Assembly: GCA_963764205.1 (NCBI GenBank)
Contig: CAVXRN010000002.1
Coordinates: 1,116,001 to 1,180,000 of the forward strand
Length of the DNA stretch: 64,000 nucleotides
Reading direction: 5' to 3'
Source of the DNA: Chersky-840 sp963764205
Lineage (GTDB): Bacteria; Actinomycetota; Acidimicrobiia; Acidimicrobiales; UBA8190
The notes below the pieces were generated by a model that saw nothing but the letters and a program-made list of their open reading frames with translations, made no database searches and had not been told where the DNA came from. The translations under genes were made by a program, and so were the position numbers. Positions 8,740-17,537 of this stretch are shown here, piece by piece; the stretch's first letter is position 1; the number at the start of each line of letters is the position of its first letter.

Positions 8740-9159
8740 TCAGTCCTCCACGCCGCTGCGCTCGGGGCGCGCCCCGTCGGCCGAGCGACGGGGCGCGTTG
8801 CCCCACAGCCGCTCGAGGTCGTAGTACGCCCGCGCCTCGTCCTGGAACACGTGGACGAGGAAGTCGCCGTAGTCCATGAGCACCCACGTCAGGTCGCGCA
8901 GGCCCTCGGTGGCGCGCGGTGACCGTCCCGCGGACTGTTTCACCTGCTCCTCCACCTCTTCGACGATGGTGCGCACCTGTCGACTGTTGGCACCGCTCGT
9001 GATGACGAACGCGTCGGTGACCCCGAGGAATTCCCCCATGGCGAGCACCACGGTGTTCTGGCCGAGCTTGGCGTCCGCGGCGCGCGCCGCCACCAGGGCA
9101 GCCTCCGGCACGTCGAGACGTCCGTTGTCCGCCGAAGCCCGCTCGGCGGCAGCCGTCAT
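8740..9159 (-). CDS. rsfS: Ribosomal silencing factor RsfS (Iojap family)
   Basis: A 139-residue RsfS/Iojap protein that binds ribosomal protein L14 and blocks subunit joining in slow growth. The diagnostic core is seen: DAKLGQNTVVLAMGEFLGVTD, FVITSGANSRQVRTIVEEVE, LTWVLMDYGDFLVHVFQDEARAYYDLERLW (LMDYGDFLVHVF is the family signature). The ATG at 9159 (MTAAAERAS) is preferred over an upstream start at 9210, whose extra residues are low-complexity. It follows nadD by 88 bases, the usual partner. The C-terminal 20 residues are charged and variable. Confidence 0.9.
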   Translation of the reverse strand: MTAAAERASADNGRLDVPEAALVAARAADAKLGQNTVVLAMGEFLGVTDAFVITSGANSRQVRTIVEEVEEQVKQSAGRSPRATEGLRDLTWVLMDYGDFLVHVFQDEARAYYDLERLWGNAPRRSADGARPERSGVED

Positions 9160-9247
9160 GCGGCGGGAACCGCCACATCCACCTCGGTCGAACCCACCGG
9201 GCAGGCCCACGCGCGGCCTGCGGCGGTTCGAACGGCGTCAGGGCTAC

Positions 9248-9904
9248 TCATCTGCTGCCAGCGTACAGATTTAGCTGGCGTATGCAACGTATGGCGGGCT
9301 CGGGAATGAGGAAATCCACGGATCGGCCCTGCGCCAGGCGCTGGCGGAGCTGGCTGCTCGAGATGTCGAGGGCCGGGATCCGCAAGCGCTCGACCTGCCA
9401 ACCGGCGGGATCTTCCCCCGACCCCACCCCGCCGCGGTCGACCACCACGAGCGTCACCGCACGACGAAGGTCGTCGACGCGCTGCCAGGTCCCCAGCTCG
9501 CTCGCCACGTCCGCGCCCACGATCACGTAGGGCCGCACGTCCGGCATGGATCGCGCCAGCTCGTCCACCGTGTCGATGGTGTAGCTCGGCCCACCGCGGT
9601 CGATCTCGAGGCGACTGGCTTGCACCCCCGCCACCCCCCCGACGGCCGCCTCGACCATCCGCAACCGGTCCTCCGCCGGGGTCACGGCGCGGGTGCCCGT
9701 CTTCTGCCACGGCACATTGGCCACGACCAGGAGCACACGATCGAGCTCGAGCGCCTCCCTGGCCCACGTGGCGGCCACCAGGTGTCCGACGTGGACGGGG
9801 TCGAACGTGCCCCCGAAGATCCCGATGCGAGCACGGGGTCCCTCGGACCCGTCGCCTTCCCCCCCGACCGATTTGCCCACGTCACGAGCGTAGGCGCCGA
9901 GCAT
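9248..9904 (-). CDS. nadD: Nicotinate-nucleotide adenylyltransferase
   Basis: Converts nicotinate mononucleotide and ATP to deamido-NAD, the penultimate step of NAD synthesis. The nucleotidyltransferase motif GIFGGTFDPVHVGHL and the C-terminal ISSSQLRQRLAQGRSVDFLIP are diagnostic, with PYVIVGADVASELGTWQR between them. The ATG at 9904 gives a 25-residue Gly/Glu-rich lead; starts further in are possible because the conserved fold begins at RARIGIFGG. The gene is divergent from the DAHP synthase, with only 15 bases between the start codons. In many Actinobacteria nadD follows proA; here 6.3 kb separates them. Confidence 0.92.
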   Translation of the reverse strand: MLGAYARDVGKSVGGEGDGSEGPRARIGIFGGTFDPVHVGHLVAATWAREALELDRVLLVVANVPWQKTGTRAVTPAEDRLRMVEAAVGGVAGVQASRLEIDRGGPSYTIDTVDELARSMPDVRPYVIVGADVASELGTWQRVDDLRRAVTLVVVDRGGVGSGEDPAGWQVERLRIPALDISSSQLRQRLAQGRSVDFLIPEPAIRCIRQLNLYAGSR

Positions 9905-9919
9905 TTACGCTGTAGGCCC

Positions 9920-11266
9920 ATGAGCCCAGCCGAGTGGAGCCCGCAACGGTGGCACGACCTCCCCGCCGCCCAACAGCCTGACTGGCCCGACACCGATGAG
10001 CTGGACCGGGTCCTCAAGGAGCTCGCCGCTCTGCCCCCGCTGGTCTTTGCCGGCGAGGCGCGCACGCTGATCGCCTCGCTGGCGGAGGTCGCCGCGGGCA
10101 AGGCGTTCCTGCTCCAGGCCGGGGATTGTGCCGAGTCGTTCGCCGAGTTCTCGGCCGACGACATCCGGGACAAGCTCAAGGTCATCTTGCAGATGGCCGT
10201 GGTCTTCACCTACGGGGCCGGAGTGCCCGCCGTGAAGGTGGGTCGTATCGCCGGGCAGTTCGCCAAGCCCCGTTCCTCGCCCACCGAGTGGGTCGGCGAC
10301 CTCGAGTTGCCGTCGTTCCGCGGCCACATGGTCAACGACGACGCGCCCGACGCCGCGGCCCGTGTGCCCGACCCGCGCCGCTTGGTGACCGCGTACCACC
10401 AGGCGGCTTCGACGCTCAACCTCGTGCGCGCCTTCACCAAGGGCGGCTTTGCCGACCTCTCCCAGGTGCACCAGTGGAACCAGCAGTTCGTCGCCTCGAG
10501 CGAGGAGGGCCGCCGGTACGAGGAGCGCGCGGCGGAGATCGATCGCGCCCTGCGGTTCATGGCCGCCTGCGGCATCGACCTCGAGGCCGAGCATTCGCTG
10601 CATCAGGTCGACTTCTACACGAGCCACGACGCGCTGATCCTCGGCTACGAGGAGGCGCTGACGCGCATGGACTCGCTCACCGGTGATTGGTACGACTGTT
10701 CGGCGCACATGTTGTGGGTGGGCGAGCGCACTCGCCAGCTCGACGGCGCGCACATCGACTTCCTGGCCGGGATCCACAACCCGATCGGGTGCAAGATCAG
10801 CGCGTCCACCACCCCCGCCGACGTGGTGGCGTTATGCGACCGGTTGAACCCCGACCGATCGCCGGGCCGTCTCACGCTCATCACCCGGATGGGGGCAGGG
10901 GCCATCGCCGACGCGCTGCCACCGATGCTCGAGGCCGTACGCGCCGCGGAGCATCCGGTGGTGTGGGCGTGCGACCCCATGCACGGCAACACCTTCGTGA
11001 GCGAAGGGGGACGCAAGACGCGACGCTTCGACGACATCCTGTCCGAGCTCAAGGGATTCTTCGCCGCCCATCACCAGTGCGGCACCTGGCCCGGCGGCGT
11101 GCACCTCGAGCTCACCGGGGACGACGTGACCGAATGCCTGGGCGGGTTCGGCGACATCGTCGAAGGACAGCTGCACGAGCGCTACACCACGACCTGCGAC
11201 CCCCGGCTCAACGCCCGGCAGGCCATCGACCTCGCCTTCCGCGTCTCGGAGCTGCTCCGGGCCTGA
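9920..11266 (+). CDS. aroG: 3-deoxy-7-phosphoheptulonate (DAHP) synthase, class II
   Basis: First enzyme of the shikimate pathway, joining phosphoenolpyruvate and erythrose 4-phosphate. The 448-residue size and motifs are those of the class II (plant-like, AroH/AroG of mycobacteria) enzyme: FLLQAGDCAESFAEF, KVGRIAGQFAKPRSSPTE, HMLWVGERTRQLDGAHIDF, NPIGCKISASTTP, ACDPMHGNTF and GGVHLELTGDDVTECLGG. ATG 9920 fits the usual N-terminus (WSPQRWHDLPAAQQPDW). A TACGCT box at 9906-9911 sits about 8 bases upstream, so the message could be leaderless, but no convincing -35 is present. Confidence 0.95.
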   Translation: MSPAEWSPQRWHDLPAAQQPDWPDTDELDRVLKELAALPPLVFAGEARTLIASLAEVAAGKAFLLQAGDCAESFAEFSADDIRDKLKVILQMAVVFTYGAGVPAVKVGRIAGQFAKPRSSPTEWVGDLELPSFRGHMVNDDAPDAAARVPDPRRLVTAYHQAASTLNLVRAFTKGGFADLSQVHQWNQQFVASSEEGRRYEERAAEIDRALRFMAACGIDLEAEHSLHQVDFYTSHDALILGYEEALTRMDSLTGDWYDCSAHMLWVGERTRQLDGAHIDFLAGIHNPIGCKISASTTPADVVALCDRLNPDRSPGRLTLITRMGAGAIADALPPMLEAVRAAEHPVVWACDPMHGNTFVSEGGRKTRRFDDILSELKGFFAAHHQCGTWPGGVHLELTGDDVTECLGGFGDIVEGQLHERYTTTCDPRLNARQAIDLAFRVSELLRA

Positions 11267-11329
11267 TTCGGCCGCGTCGGTGCAGGTGGGCGCCCCTTCG
11301 CCCAGCGTCGTTGATTCAGGTCGCGATCT

Positions 11330-11381
11330 CCGTGAGACTGGGAGCTGACCTTCTGTCTCTCAGGCACCCTGTCTCTCACGG
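11330..11381 (+). promoter_or_regulatory. Leader hairpin upstream of the GYW-repeat protein
   Basis: The 173-base gap after aroG holds a perfect 8-bp inverted repeat, CCGTGAGA (11330-11337) and TCTCACGG (11374-11381). Inside it TCTGTCTCTCA-type sequences recur, which allows alternative pairings. No T-tract follows, so it is not an obvious terminator. The site is 60 bases before the start of a cell-wall-hydrolase-like gene, where actinobacteria sometimes carry riboswitches; I cannot match it to a known class. Confidence 0.35.
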
Positions 11382-11439
11382 AACCACCGGAGCCCGCGGA
11401 CACGCGCCGACGCGCAGCAAGGATCGCAGCAACCACTCC

Positions 11440-13020
11440 ATGCCCCGTCTCGTACACAACCTGGCGCGTCTCGGACACGTGCTCGGCGCGGTGATCGTCG
11501 TCGTCGCCGTGCTGGGCACGGTGCTCACGGCGCCGCGCGTCGTGCCGCGTCCGCTGCACGGTGCCGCCCCGGTCTCGACCCAGGGCGTGCCGGCCTACTG
11601 GACCGTGGCCTCGGACGGCGGGGTGTTCGCCTTCGGTGGCCTTCCCTTCGACGGGTCCATGGGTGGGATCCACCTCGCCGCGCCCATGGTCGGCATCGCA
11701 CCGACGTCCGGTCCGGCCGGGGCCAACGGCCGGGGCTACTGGACCGTCGCGTCGGACGGCGGTGTGTTCACCTTCGGTGACGCCCCCTTCCACGGGTCGA
11801 TGGGTGGGGTCAAGCTCAACAAGCCCATGGTGGGCATGGCCGCCGACCCCGCCACCGGCGGGTACTGGACCGTCGCGTCGGACGGCGGCGTGTTCGCCTT
11901 CGACGCGCCGTTCTTCGGGTCGATGGGCGCGGTGAAGCTCACCAAGCCGGTGGTCGCCATCGTGGCCACGCCCGACGGCGGCGGGTACTGGCTCTTCGCG
12001 TCGGACGGCGGAGTCTTCGCCTTCGGCAACGCCGGGTTCGGGGGCTCGCTCGGCAACCTGAAGCTCCAGGCGCCGATCGTGGGGGCGACGTCCCCCGACG
12101 CCGGTGGCTACCTCATGGTGGCGTCGGACGGCGGGGTCTTCGCCTTCGGTGACGCCGGGTTCTACGGATCGCTCGGCGGCCACGCCCTGGCGCGCCCGGT
12201 GGTGGGGATCGCGTCCGCCGACCCCGGTGGGTACTGGCTCACCGACTCCAACGGCGCGGTGACGTCCTTCGGCGACGCGGGCTACTTCGGGTCGGCTCCC
12301 CAGCACATCACGAACCCCGTCGTCGGCATCGCGGACGGCCCCGGGTCCGGCGTGACCGCCAACGGCGCCTACCCCTCGGGCAGCTTCGGCTACGACATCT
12401 CGAAGTTCCAGGACAACCCCCCGACGTGCACCACCACGCTCCCTTCCGGCCACACCGTCGGGATCGTCCAGGCCACGGGACAGTCCAACGGATTCCCCAA
12501 CCCCTGTTTGAACCACGAGGCGCAGTGGGCCGGCGGCGGGCTCAACCTCTACATCTTCATGACCGACGGGGCCGACACGACCGACCAGCCCGGGTGCAAC
12601 GGCGATCCCGCCTGCAACTGGGGGTACGAAGCGGGCGTGTACGCCTTCCAGTACGCGCAGGCGCAGGGGGTGAACCCCTTCGTGACGTGGTGGCTCGACA
12701 TCGAAGCCGCCAACTGGTCGTCGAACACGGCCGAGAACGATCAGGTCATCCTGGGTGCGATCAATGCACTGCGCGGGGCGGGCATCAACAACGTCGGCAT
12801 CTACACGAGCCCCCTTACGTGGAACGGCATCGCAGGTGACTTCCAGCCCGCCGTCCCGTTGTGGGTGGCGTGGTACACCAACGACCCTCAGGGAAACTGT
12901 GCCAACGCCGTCTCCTACGCGGCACAGAACGGGAACTTCCTCCCCACCGGTGGCGTGTGGATCACGCAGTACACCGACATGGCCAACGGCGCGAGCCTCG
13001 ACGGTGACTATGCGTGCTAG
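11440..13020 (+). CDS. Secreted GYW-repeat protein with C-terminal GH25-like domain
   Basis: A 526-residue exported protein. ATG 11440 is followed by a membrane-spanning signal (VLGAVIVVVAVLGTVLTAP). Residues about 50-300 are six or seven repeats of about 40 residues with the pattern GYWTVASDGGVFAFG.A.F.GSMGG, probably beta-propeller blades; this type I know mainly from Acidimicrobiia and relatives. Residues about 315-526 (FGYDISKFQDNPP, GIVQATG, NPFVTWWLDIEAANWSS, GIYTSPLTWNGI, WVAWYTNDP, WITQYTD) resemble a glycoside-hydrolase-25-like TIM barrel with the expected DIE acidic motif, so peptidoglycan cleavage or cell-wall binding is likely. It stands alone as a transcription unit. Confidence 0.75.
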   Translation: MPRLVHNLARLGHVLGAVIVVVAVLGTVLTAPRVVPRPLHGAAPVSTQGVPAYWTVASDGGVFAFGGLPFDGSMGGIHLAAPMVGIAPTSGPAGANGRGYWTVASDGGVFTFGDAPFHGSMGGVKLNKPMVGMAADPATGGYWTVASDGGVFAFDAPFFGSMGAVKLTKPVVAIVATPDGGGYWLFASDGGVFAFGNAGFGGSLGNLKLQAPIVGATSPDAGGYLMVASDGGVFAFGDAGFYGSLGGHALARPVVGIASADPGGYWLTDSNGAVTSFGDAGYFGSAPQHITNPVVGIADGPGSGVTANGAYPSGSFGYDISKFQDNPPTCTTTLPSGHTVGIVQATGQSNGFPNPCLNHEAQWAGGGLNLYIFMTDGADTTDQPGCNGDPACNWGYEAGVYAFQYAQAQGVNPFVTWWLDIEAANWSSNTAENDQVILGAINALRGAGINNVGIYTSPLTWNGIAGDFQPAVPLWVAWYTNDPQGNCANAVSYAAQNGNFLPTGGVWITQYTDMANGASLDGDYAC

Positions 13021-13029
13021 CGGTGGCGG

Positions 13030-13740
13030 TCACGCCCCCAGGGCCCGAAGGTGCGCGGCGTCGTTGTAGCGCACCAAACGCCAGCCGCCGTCGGCCCGCT
13101 CCCACTCGGTGAGCGAGGTGTGCTCGGTGGGGAGCCGGAGGCGCCCACTCCCGGGTGCCAGCGGCAAGAAGGCGAGGAGCGTCGACTCGATCACCCCGGC
13201 GTGGCACACGAGCACGACGAGCTCACCGCCATGCGCCTCGGCCAGTCGACCCACCGCTCCCGAAGCTCGGGCCACGAACGAGCTCCAGCTCTCGCCCCCC
13301 GGCGCCACGACGGAGTCGGGATCGGCGTCGAAGTCGGGCTCGCCGTAGCGGGCCCGGAACTCGTCCCACGTCAGGCCGTCGGCTTCACCGGGGTGCAGTT
13401 CGCACAGATCGCAGCGCGTCGTCGCGGCGGTGCCCCCGCCCACACCGGCTCCGACGATGGCGGCGGTCTCGATGGCCCGGGGCAGCACACTGCTGTACAG
13501 CGCAACGGCGCCGGCCAGCTCGCCCGTCTCGACCAGCCGCGTCCGCAGGGCCTCGGCTTGGCGTCGCCCGGTGGGTGACAGCCCGGTGCACCCCACGTGA
13601 CCCCCCACCACCCCGCCCACGTTGCACATGGCCTCGCCGTGGCGGATGAGCACCACGCGGGTGGCGTGCGGGGCGAGCCCGGGCGTGGTGCGGACGCCGC
13701 GCGGTGGCCCCTCGTCGTCGCCGGCGCCGGCCGCGTTCAC
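13030..13740 (-). CDS. Histidine phosphatase (phosphoglycerate mutase-like) family protein
   Basis: A 236-residue member of the histidine phosphatase superfamily. The phospho-histidine motif is VVLIRHGEAMCN; the second half has the acid residue region CELHPGEADGLTW and the second catalytic His in VLVCHAGVIES. GTG 13740 overlaps the stop of the VWA gene upstream (GTGA) and is preferred to an in-frame start at 13785 that lies wholly within that gene. The substrate cannot be read from sequence; it could be a small phosphorylated metabolite. It ends 9 bases from the stop of the convergent GYW-repeat gene. Confidence 0.85.
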   Translation of the reverse strand: MNAAGAGDDEGPPRGVRTTPGLAPHATRVVLIRHGEAMCNVGGVVGGHVGCTGLSPTGRRQAEALRTRLVETGELAGAVALYSSVLPRAIETAAIVGAGVGGGTAATTRCDLCELHPGEADGLTWDEFRARYGEPDFDADPDSVVAPGGESWSSFVARASGAVGRLAEAHGGELVVLVCHAGVIESTLLAFLPLAPGSGRLRLPTEHTSLTEWERADGGWRLVRYNDAAHLRALGA

Positions 13741-15179
13741 GCCAGCTCGGTCACGAAGTGCTCGAGCTGGCGCAGGTTCCGGCACTCGAACACGTCGTCA
13801 CAGTGCACGGCGTACTCGCCCAGGATGGAGTCGCCGGTCCCCCAGTAGGCGCGGGGCTCGGGGTTGAGCCAATAGACATGGCGGGCGCGGTGCCGGATCT
13901 CCTGGATCACCCAGGCCTGTGACGCGTGGTAGTTGTTGCGGGCGTCGCCGAGCAGGAGCACGCTCGAGCGCGGTGTGATCTCCTCGCCCCATCGCTCCCA
14001 GAACACCGACAGCGCGTGGCCGTAGTCGGAATGCCCGTCCACCCACACGACGTCGGCTTCGGTGTTGATCCGGTGCACCGCGTCGGCCACGTCGTCGACG
14101 TTCTCGAAGAACCTCGTGACCTCGTCGATCCCGTCGATGAAGACGAAGCTGCGCACCTTCGAGAACTGCGAGCTGATGGCATGCACGAGGTGCAGCGTGA
14201 ACCGGGCGAACGAGGCCACCGACCCCGAGATGTCGGCGATGACGATGATCTCGGGCTTGGCCGGTCGCGGGTACCGGAACTTGGGGTCCACCGGGACCCC
14301 GCCCGTCGACAGCGAGTGGCGCATGGTCGACCTGAAGTCGAGAGGGCCCTTGCGCCCGTGCCGACGCTTGCGCGCCAGGCGCACGGCCAGCTTGCGCGTG
14401 AGGGGGTGGATGGCGCGGCGCAGCGACGCCAACTCGTCGCGCGTGGCGTGCATGAAGTCGATCTCCTCGGGCAGCGGCTTGCGCAAGGACCGGGCCAGCG
14501 CTTCGGTGCCACGATCGGCGACGAGCCGGCGCCGGATCTCGTCCTCGAGCTCGCGCCGCACCCGGTCCAGCCGGGCCTTGAACTCGTCGCGGGCCAGGCG
14601 CTCCTCGAGCGGTGTCAGCTGGCCCCCCGGCGCCTCGGCACGCGCCGTCTCCATCAGGCGTTCCAAGACCCGGTCGAGGTCGAGGTTCCGCAGGGTCCGG
14701 TACAGGTAGTACGTGCCGCCCACCGGGCGGCCCGGCTCCATGCCGGCGAACCGGCTCACGGCCTGGCGGGCCAGGTTGGCGACCTGGGCGTCGTTGGCCG
14801 ACAGCAGAGCCCGGAACAACATCTCGGCCAGCTCCTCGGGCGACAGCCCTTCGCCGCCGCCCCCGCCCTGGCCCCGGCCCTCACCGCGCCCGTGGCCTTC
14901 TCCCTCGGCGTCGTCGTCGAGCTCCCCCGCCGAGGCCTCGTCGTCACCGATGTCGTACTGCGGGCCCCGCATGGAGAAGTACACCTCGAAGGCGGTCTCG
15001 AACGCCTTCCAGTGGGCCGAGCTCTTCACCAAGGTGGCGGCCAGCGCGTACTTGAGGGCGTCACGGTCCTCGAGGGGGATGTGGTGCACGGCCTCGGCCG
15101 CGTCGATGGACTCGGTGAGCGAGACCGGCAGACCCGCGGCACGCAACTCGCCCACGAACCCGGTGAGGACGTCGAGCAC
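13737..15179 (-). CDS. VWA-domain protein (CoxE/YehP-like), MoxR partner
   Basis: A 480-residue protein with a C-terminal von Willebrand factor A domain. Its metal-site motif DISGS (IVIADISGSVASFARF) is intact, followed by SFVFIDGIDEVTRFF and VLLLGDARNNY. The N-terminal half has a DYWN-unrelated helical region and an acidic Gly-rich linker (EGHGRGEGRGQGGGGGEG). The start is GTG 15179, after the MoxR stop; longer in-frame extensions overlap that gene. MoxR ATPase plus VWA pairs act as chaperones that insert metals or activate protein complexes. The client here is not evident. Confidence 0.82.
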   Translation of the reverse strand: MLDVLTGFVGELRAAGLPVSLTESIDAAEAVHHIPLEDRDALKYALAATLVKSSAHWKAFETAFEVYFSMRGPQYDIGDDEASAGELDDDAEGEGHGRGEGRGQGGGGGEGLSPEELAEMLFRALLSANDAQVANLARQAVSRFAGMEPGRPVGGTYYLYRTLRNLDLDRVLERLMETARAEAPGGQLTPLEERLARDEFKARLDRVRRELEDEIRRRLVADRGTEALARSLRKPLPEEIDFMHATRDELASLRRAIHPLTRKLAVRLARKRRHGRKGPLDFRSTMRHSLSTGGVPVDPKFRYPRPAKPEIIVIADISGSVASFARFTLHLVHAISSQFSKVRSFVFIDGIDEVTRFFENVDDVADAVHRINTEADVVWVDGHSDYGHALSVFWERWGEEITPRSSVLLLGDARNNYHASQAWVIQEIRHRARHVYWLNPEPRAYWGTGDSILGEYAVHCDDVFECRNLRQLEHFVTELA

Positions 15180-15187
15180 GACGCGGC

Positions 15188-16204
15188 CTAGGCCCGGTCC
15201 TCCCCGGCCACGGCCAGCTCCTTGGCCGCGCGCTCGAGGTCGCTCCGGTATTTGAGCAGCACGTGCAAGGTGGCCTTGGCCTGCTCCGCGTCGATCGACT
15301 CGACACCGAGGACCACGAGCGTGCGCGCCCAGTCGAGGGTCTCGGACACCGACGGGTACTTCTTGAGCTCGAGGGTCCGCAGGGAACGGACGATCCGGGC
15401 GATCTGGTCGGCGAGCTCCTCGGTCACCCCCGGCACCCGGGCGAGCACGATGTCGCGTTCGCGCTCGAGCGAGGGGTAGTCGAGGTGGAGGTAGAGACAC
15501 CGACGTTTGAGCGCCTCGGACAGCTCACGCGTGTTGTTCGAGGTGAGGAACACGAGCGGGATCTGCTGGGCCCGGATGGTCCCGAGCTCGGGGATCGACA
15601 CCTGGTACTCCGACAGCACCTCGAGCAACAACGCCTCGGTCTCGAGCTCCACCCGGTCCACCTCGTCGACGAGCAGGACCACCGGGTCCGGCGACCGGAT
15701 CGCTTCGAGGAGCGGGCGGGTGAGGAGGAACTCCTCGGAGAAGATGTCCTCCTCCAGGTCGCGCCACGACCCCGCCTGATCCGCGCCCGGCCCGTCGCCG
15801 CTGACGGCGTGGGGTCCCGCACCGTCGTCGTCGACGACGCGCTGGGCTTGGATCCGCAGCAGCTGCTTCTTGTAATTCCACTCGTACAGCGCCTTGGACT
15901 CGTCGAGCCCCTCGTAGCACTGCAGCCGGATCAACCGGCTGCCGGTCACCCGCGCCACGGACTTGGCCAGCTCGGTCTTGCCCGTCCCGGCCGGGCCCTC
16001 GACCAGCACGGGCTTGGCCAGGCGGTCGGCCAGGTGGACCACCCCGGCGATGCCGTCGTCGGCGAGGTAGCCGACCGCGGCGAGCCGGTCACGCACTTCG
16101 GTCACCGAGGCGAACAGCGGCGGGCCCGGGTCGGGGAAGCCGAGCATCGACCCGCCGGCTCCGTGCCCGTCGGCGCCACCGTCCTGGTCGCTGGCCGCGC
16201 TCAC
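15188..16204 (-). CDS. MoxR-family AAA+ ATPase
   Basis: A 338-residue AAA+ ATPase. Walker A is VEGPAGTGKTELAKS, Walker B is PVVLLVDEVDRVELETEA, sensor 1 is VFLTSNNTRELSEALKRRC. An insertion rich in Asp/Gly (residues about 105-130) separates two strands of the core. GTG 16204 overlaps the proA stop (GTGA), so it is translated from the same message as proBA, and it ends 8 bases before the VWA gene. MoxR proteins work with VWA partners as chaperones. Why this pair is coupled to proline genes is unclear. Confidence 0.85.
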   Translation of the reverse strand: MSAASDQDGGADGHGAGGSMLGFPDPGPPLFASVTEVRDRLAAVGYLADDGIAGVVHLADRLAKPVLVEGPAGTGKTELAKSVARVTGSRLIRLQCYEGLDESKALYEWNYKKQLLRIQAQRVVDDDGAGPHAVSGDGPGADQAGSWRDLEEDIFSEEFLLTRPLLEAIRSPDPVVLLVDEVDRVELETEALLLEVLSEYQVSIPELGTIRAQQIPLVFLTSNNTRELSEALKRRCLYLHLDYPSLERERDIVLARVPGVTEELADQIARIVRSLRTLELKKYPSVSETLDWARTLVVLGVESIDAEQAKATLHVLLKYRSDLERAAKELAVAGEDRA

Positions 16205-17448
16205 TGTCGCACCTGTCCCTCTCCTCGCACGACGTATTTGACGCACGTGAGCTCGCGCAGCCCCATAGGGCCGCGGGCGTGGAGCTTCTGCGTCGAGATC
16301 CCGATCTCCGAGCCGAGGCCGAGCTCCCCACCGTCGACGAAGCGCGTCGAGGCGTTCACCACCACCGCGGCGGCGTCGACCTCCCGGCAGAACCGCTCGG
16401 CGGCCTCGAGGTCGGAGGTGACGATCGCCTCGGAGTGCCCCGAGCCGTAGCGGGCGATGTGGTCGATGGCCGCGTCGAGGTCCTCGACCACCGCGACGGA
16501 CATGATGGGGCCCAGGAACTCCCGGGCGAAATCCTCCTCCTCGGCGACGACGATGGAGGGCACGACGGCCCGGCTGGCGGCGTCCCCCCGCAACTCGACA
16601 CCGGCGAGGGCGCGCTCGGCGCGGGGAAGGAATTCGGCCGCCACCGCCCGGTGCACGACCAGCGACTCCGCCGCATTGCACACGCCGGGGCGTTGCGTCT
16701 TGGCGTTGACGACGATCGAGAGCGCCATGTCGAGATCGGCGTCGGCGTCGACGTACACGTGGCAGTTGCCGTCGCCGTCGATCACGTAGGGCACCGTGGC
16801 GTTGGCACGCACCGAGTCGATGAGCGAGTGGCCCCCGCGCGGGATCAAACAGTCGATCGTGCCTTGCAGCTGCATGAACTGCACCGCCGCGTCCCGGCTC
16901 GTGTCCGCCACGTTGAGCACGGCGTCCTCGGGCAGCCCGACCTTGGTCAGCGCCTGGCGCAGGCACTCTACGATCGCCGCGTTGGAGTCCGCCGCGCTCG
17001 ACGAGCCCCGCAGCATGGTGGCGTTGCCGGCCTTGAGGCACAACCCGGCCGCGTCGCTCGTGACGTTGGGCCGGTTCTCGTAGATGATGCCGACCACCCC
17101 GAGCGGAACCCGCACCCGCTCGACGCGCAACCCGTTGGGCCGCACCGAGCCCTCGACCACCTCGCCCACCGGGTCCGCCAGCGCCGCCACCTGCCGCAGG
17201 CCCTCGGCCATGGACGCGATCCGATCCGGGCTGAGGCGCAACCGGTCGATCTGGACGTCGGTGGCCCCCTCGGCGCGCGCCCGCCGCACGTCGGCGTCGT
17301 TGTGCTCGAGGAGCTCGGCCCCACGCTGCTCCAGGAGCTCCGCGGCCAGCCCCAGGGCGCTGTTCTTCGCCGCCCCACCCGCCACCGCCATGGTCCGGGA
17401 CGCCGCCTTGGCGCGCCGGCCGAGATCGACGATGTTCCCCCGGGCCAT
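16201..17448 (-). CDS. proA: Gamma-glutamyl phosphate reductase
   Basis: Reduces gamma-glutamyl phosphate to glutamate semialdehyde, the second step of proline synthesis. The 415-residue protein has the aldehyde-dehydrogenase-type fold with the catalytic Cys in TQRPGVCNAAESL and motifs VPLGVVGIIYENRPNVTSDAAGLCLKAGNA, IPRGG and LGLGSEIGISTQKLHARGPMGL. The start is ATG 17448 (MARGNIVDLG). It follows proB by 89 bases on the same strand. Confidence 0.95.
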   Translation of the reverse strand: MARGNIVDLGRRAKAASRTMAVAGGAAKNSALGLAAELLEQRGAELLEHNDADVRRARAEGATDVQIDRLRLSPDRIASMAEGLRQVAALADPVGEVVEGSVRPNGLRVERVRVPLGVVGIIYENRPNVTSDAAGLCLKAGNATMLRGSSSAADSNAAIVECLRQALTKVGLPEDAVLNVADTSRDAAVQFMQLQGTIDCLIPRGGHSLIDSVRANATVPYVIDGDGNCHVYVDADADLDMALSIVVNAKTQRPGVCNAAESLVVHRAVAAEFLPRAERALAGVELRGDAASRAVVPSIVVAEEEDFAREFLGPIMSVAVVEDLDAAIDHIARYGSGHSEAIVTSDLEAAERFCREVDAAAVVVNASTRFVDGGELGLGSEIGISTQKLHARGPMGLRELTCVKYVVRGEGQVRQ

Positions 17449-17537
17449 ACCCCAGGCTACCTCTGCCCTGCCGCTCGACCCGTCGCCGGGGCCGGCGTGG
17501 CACCCGAGCCGGGCCAGCTCGGCGGGGACCCGGGCCC

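Noticed and set aside
9873..9911. TTGCCC and TACGCT as a sigma-70 promoter for aroG
   Set aside because: The spacing is 27 bases, too long for a normal promoter; only the -10-like box is kept as a remark.
11182..12516. 444-residue minus-strand ORF
   Set aside because: It is antisense to the GYW-repeat gene; its regular pattern is a mirror of those repeats.
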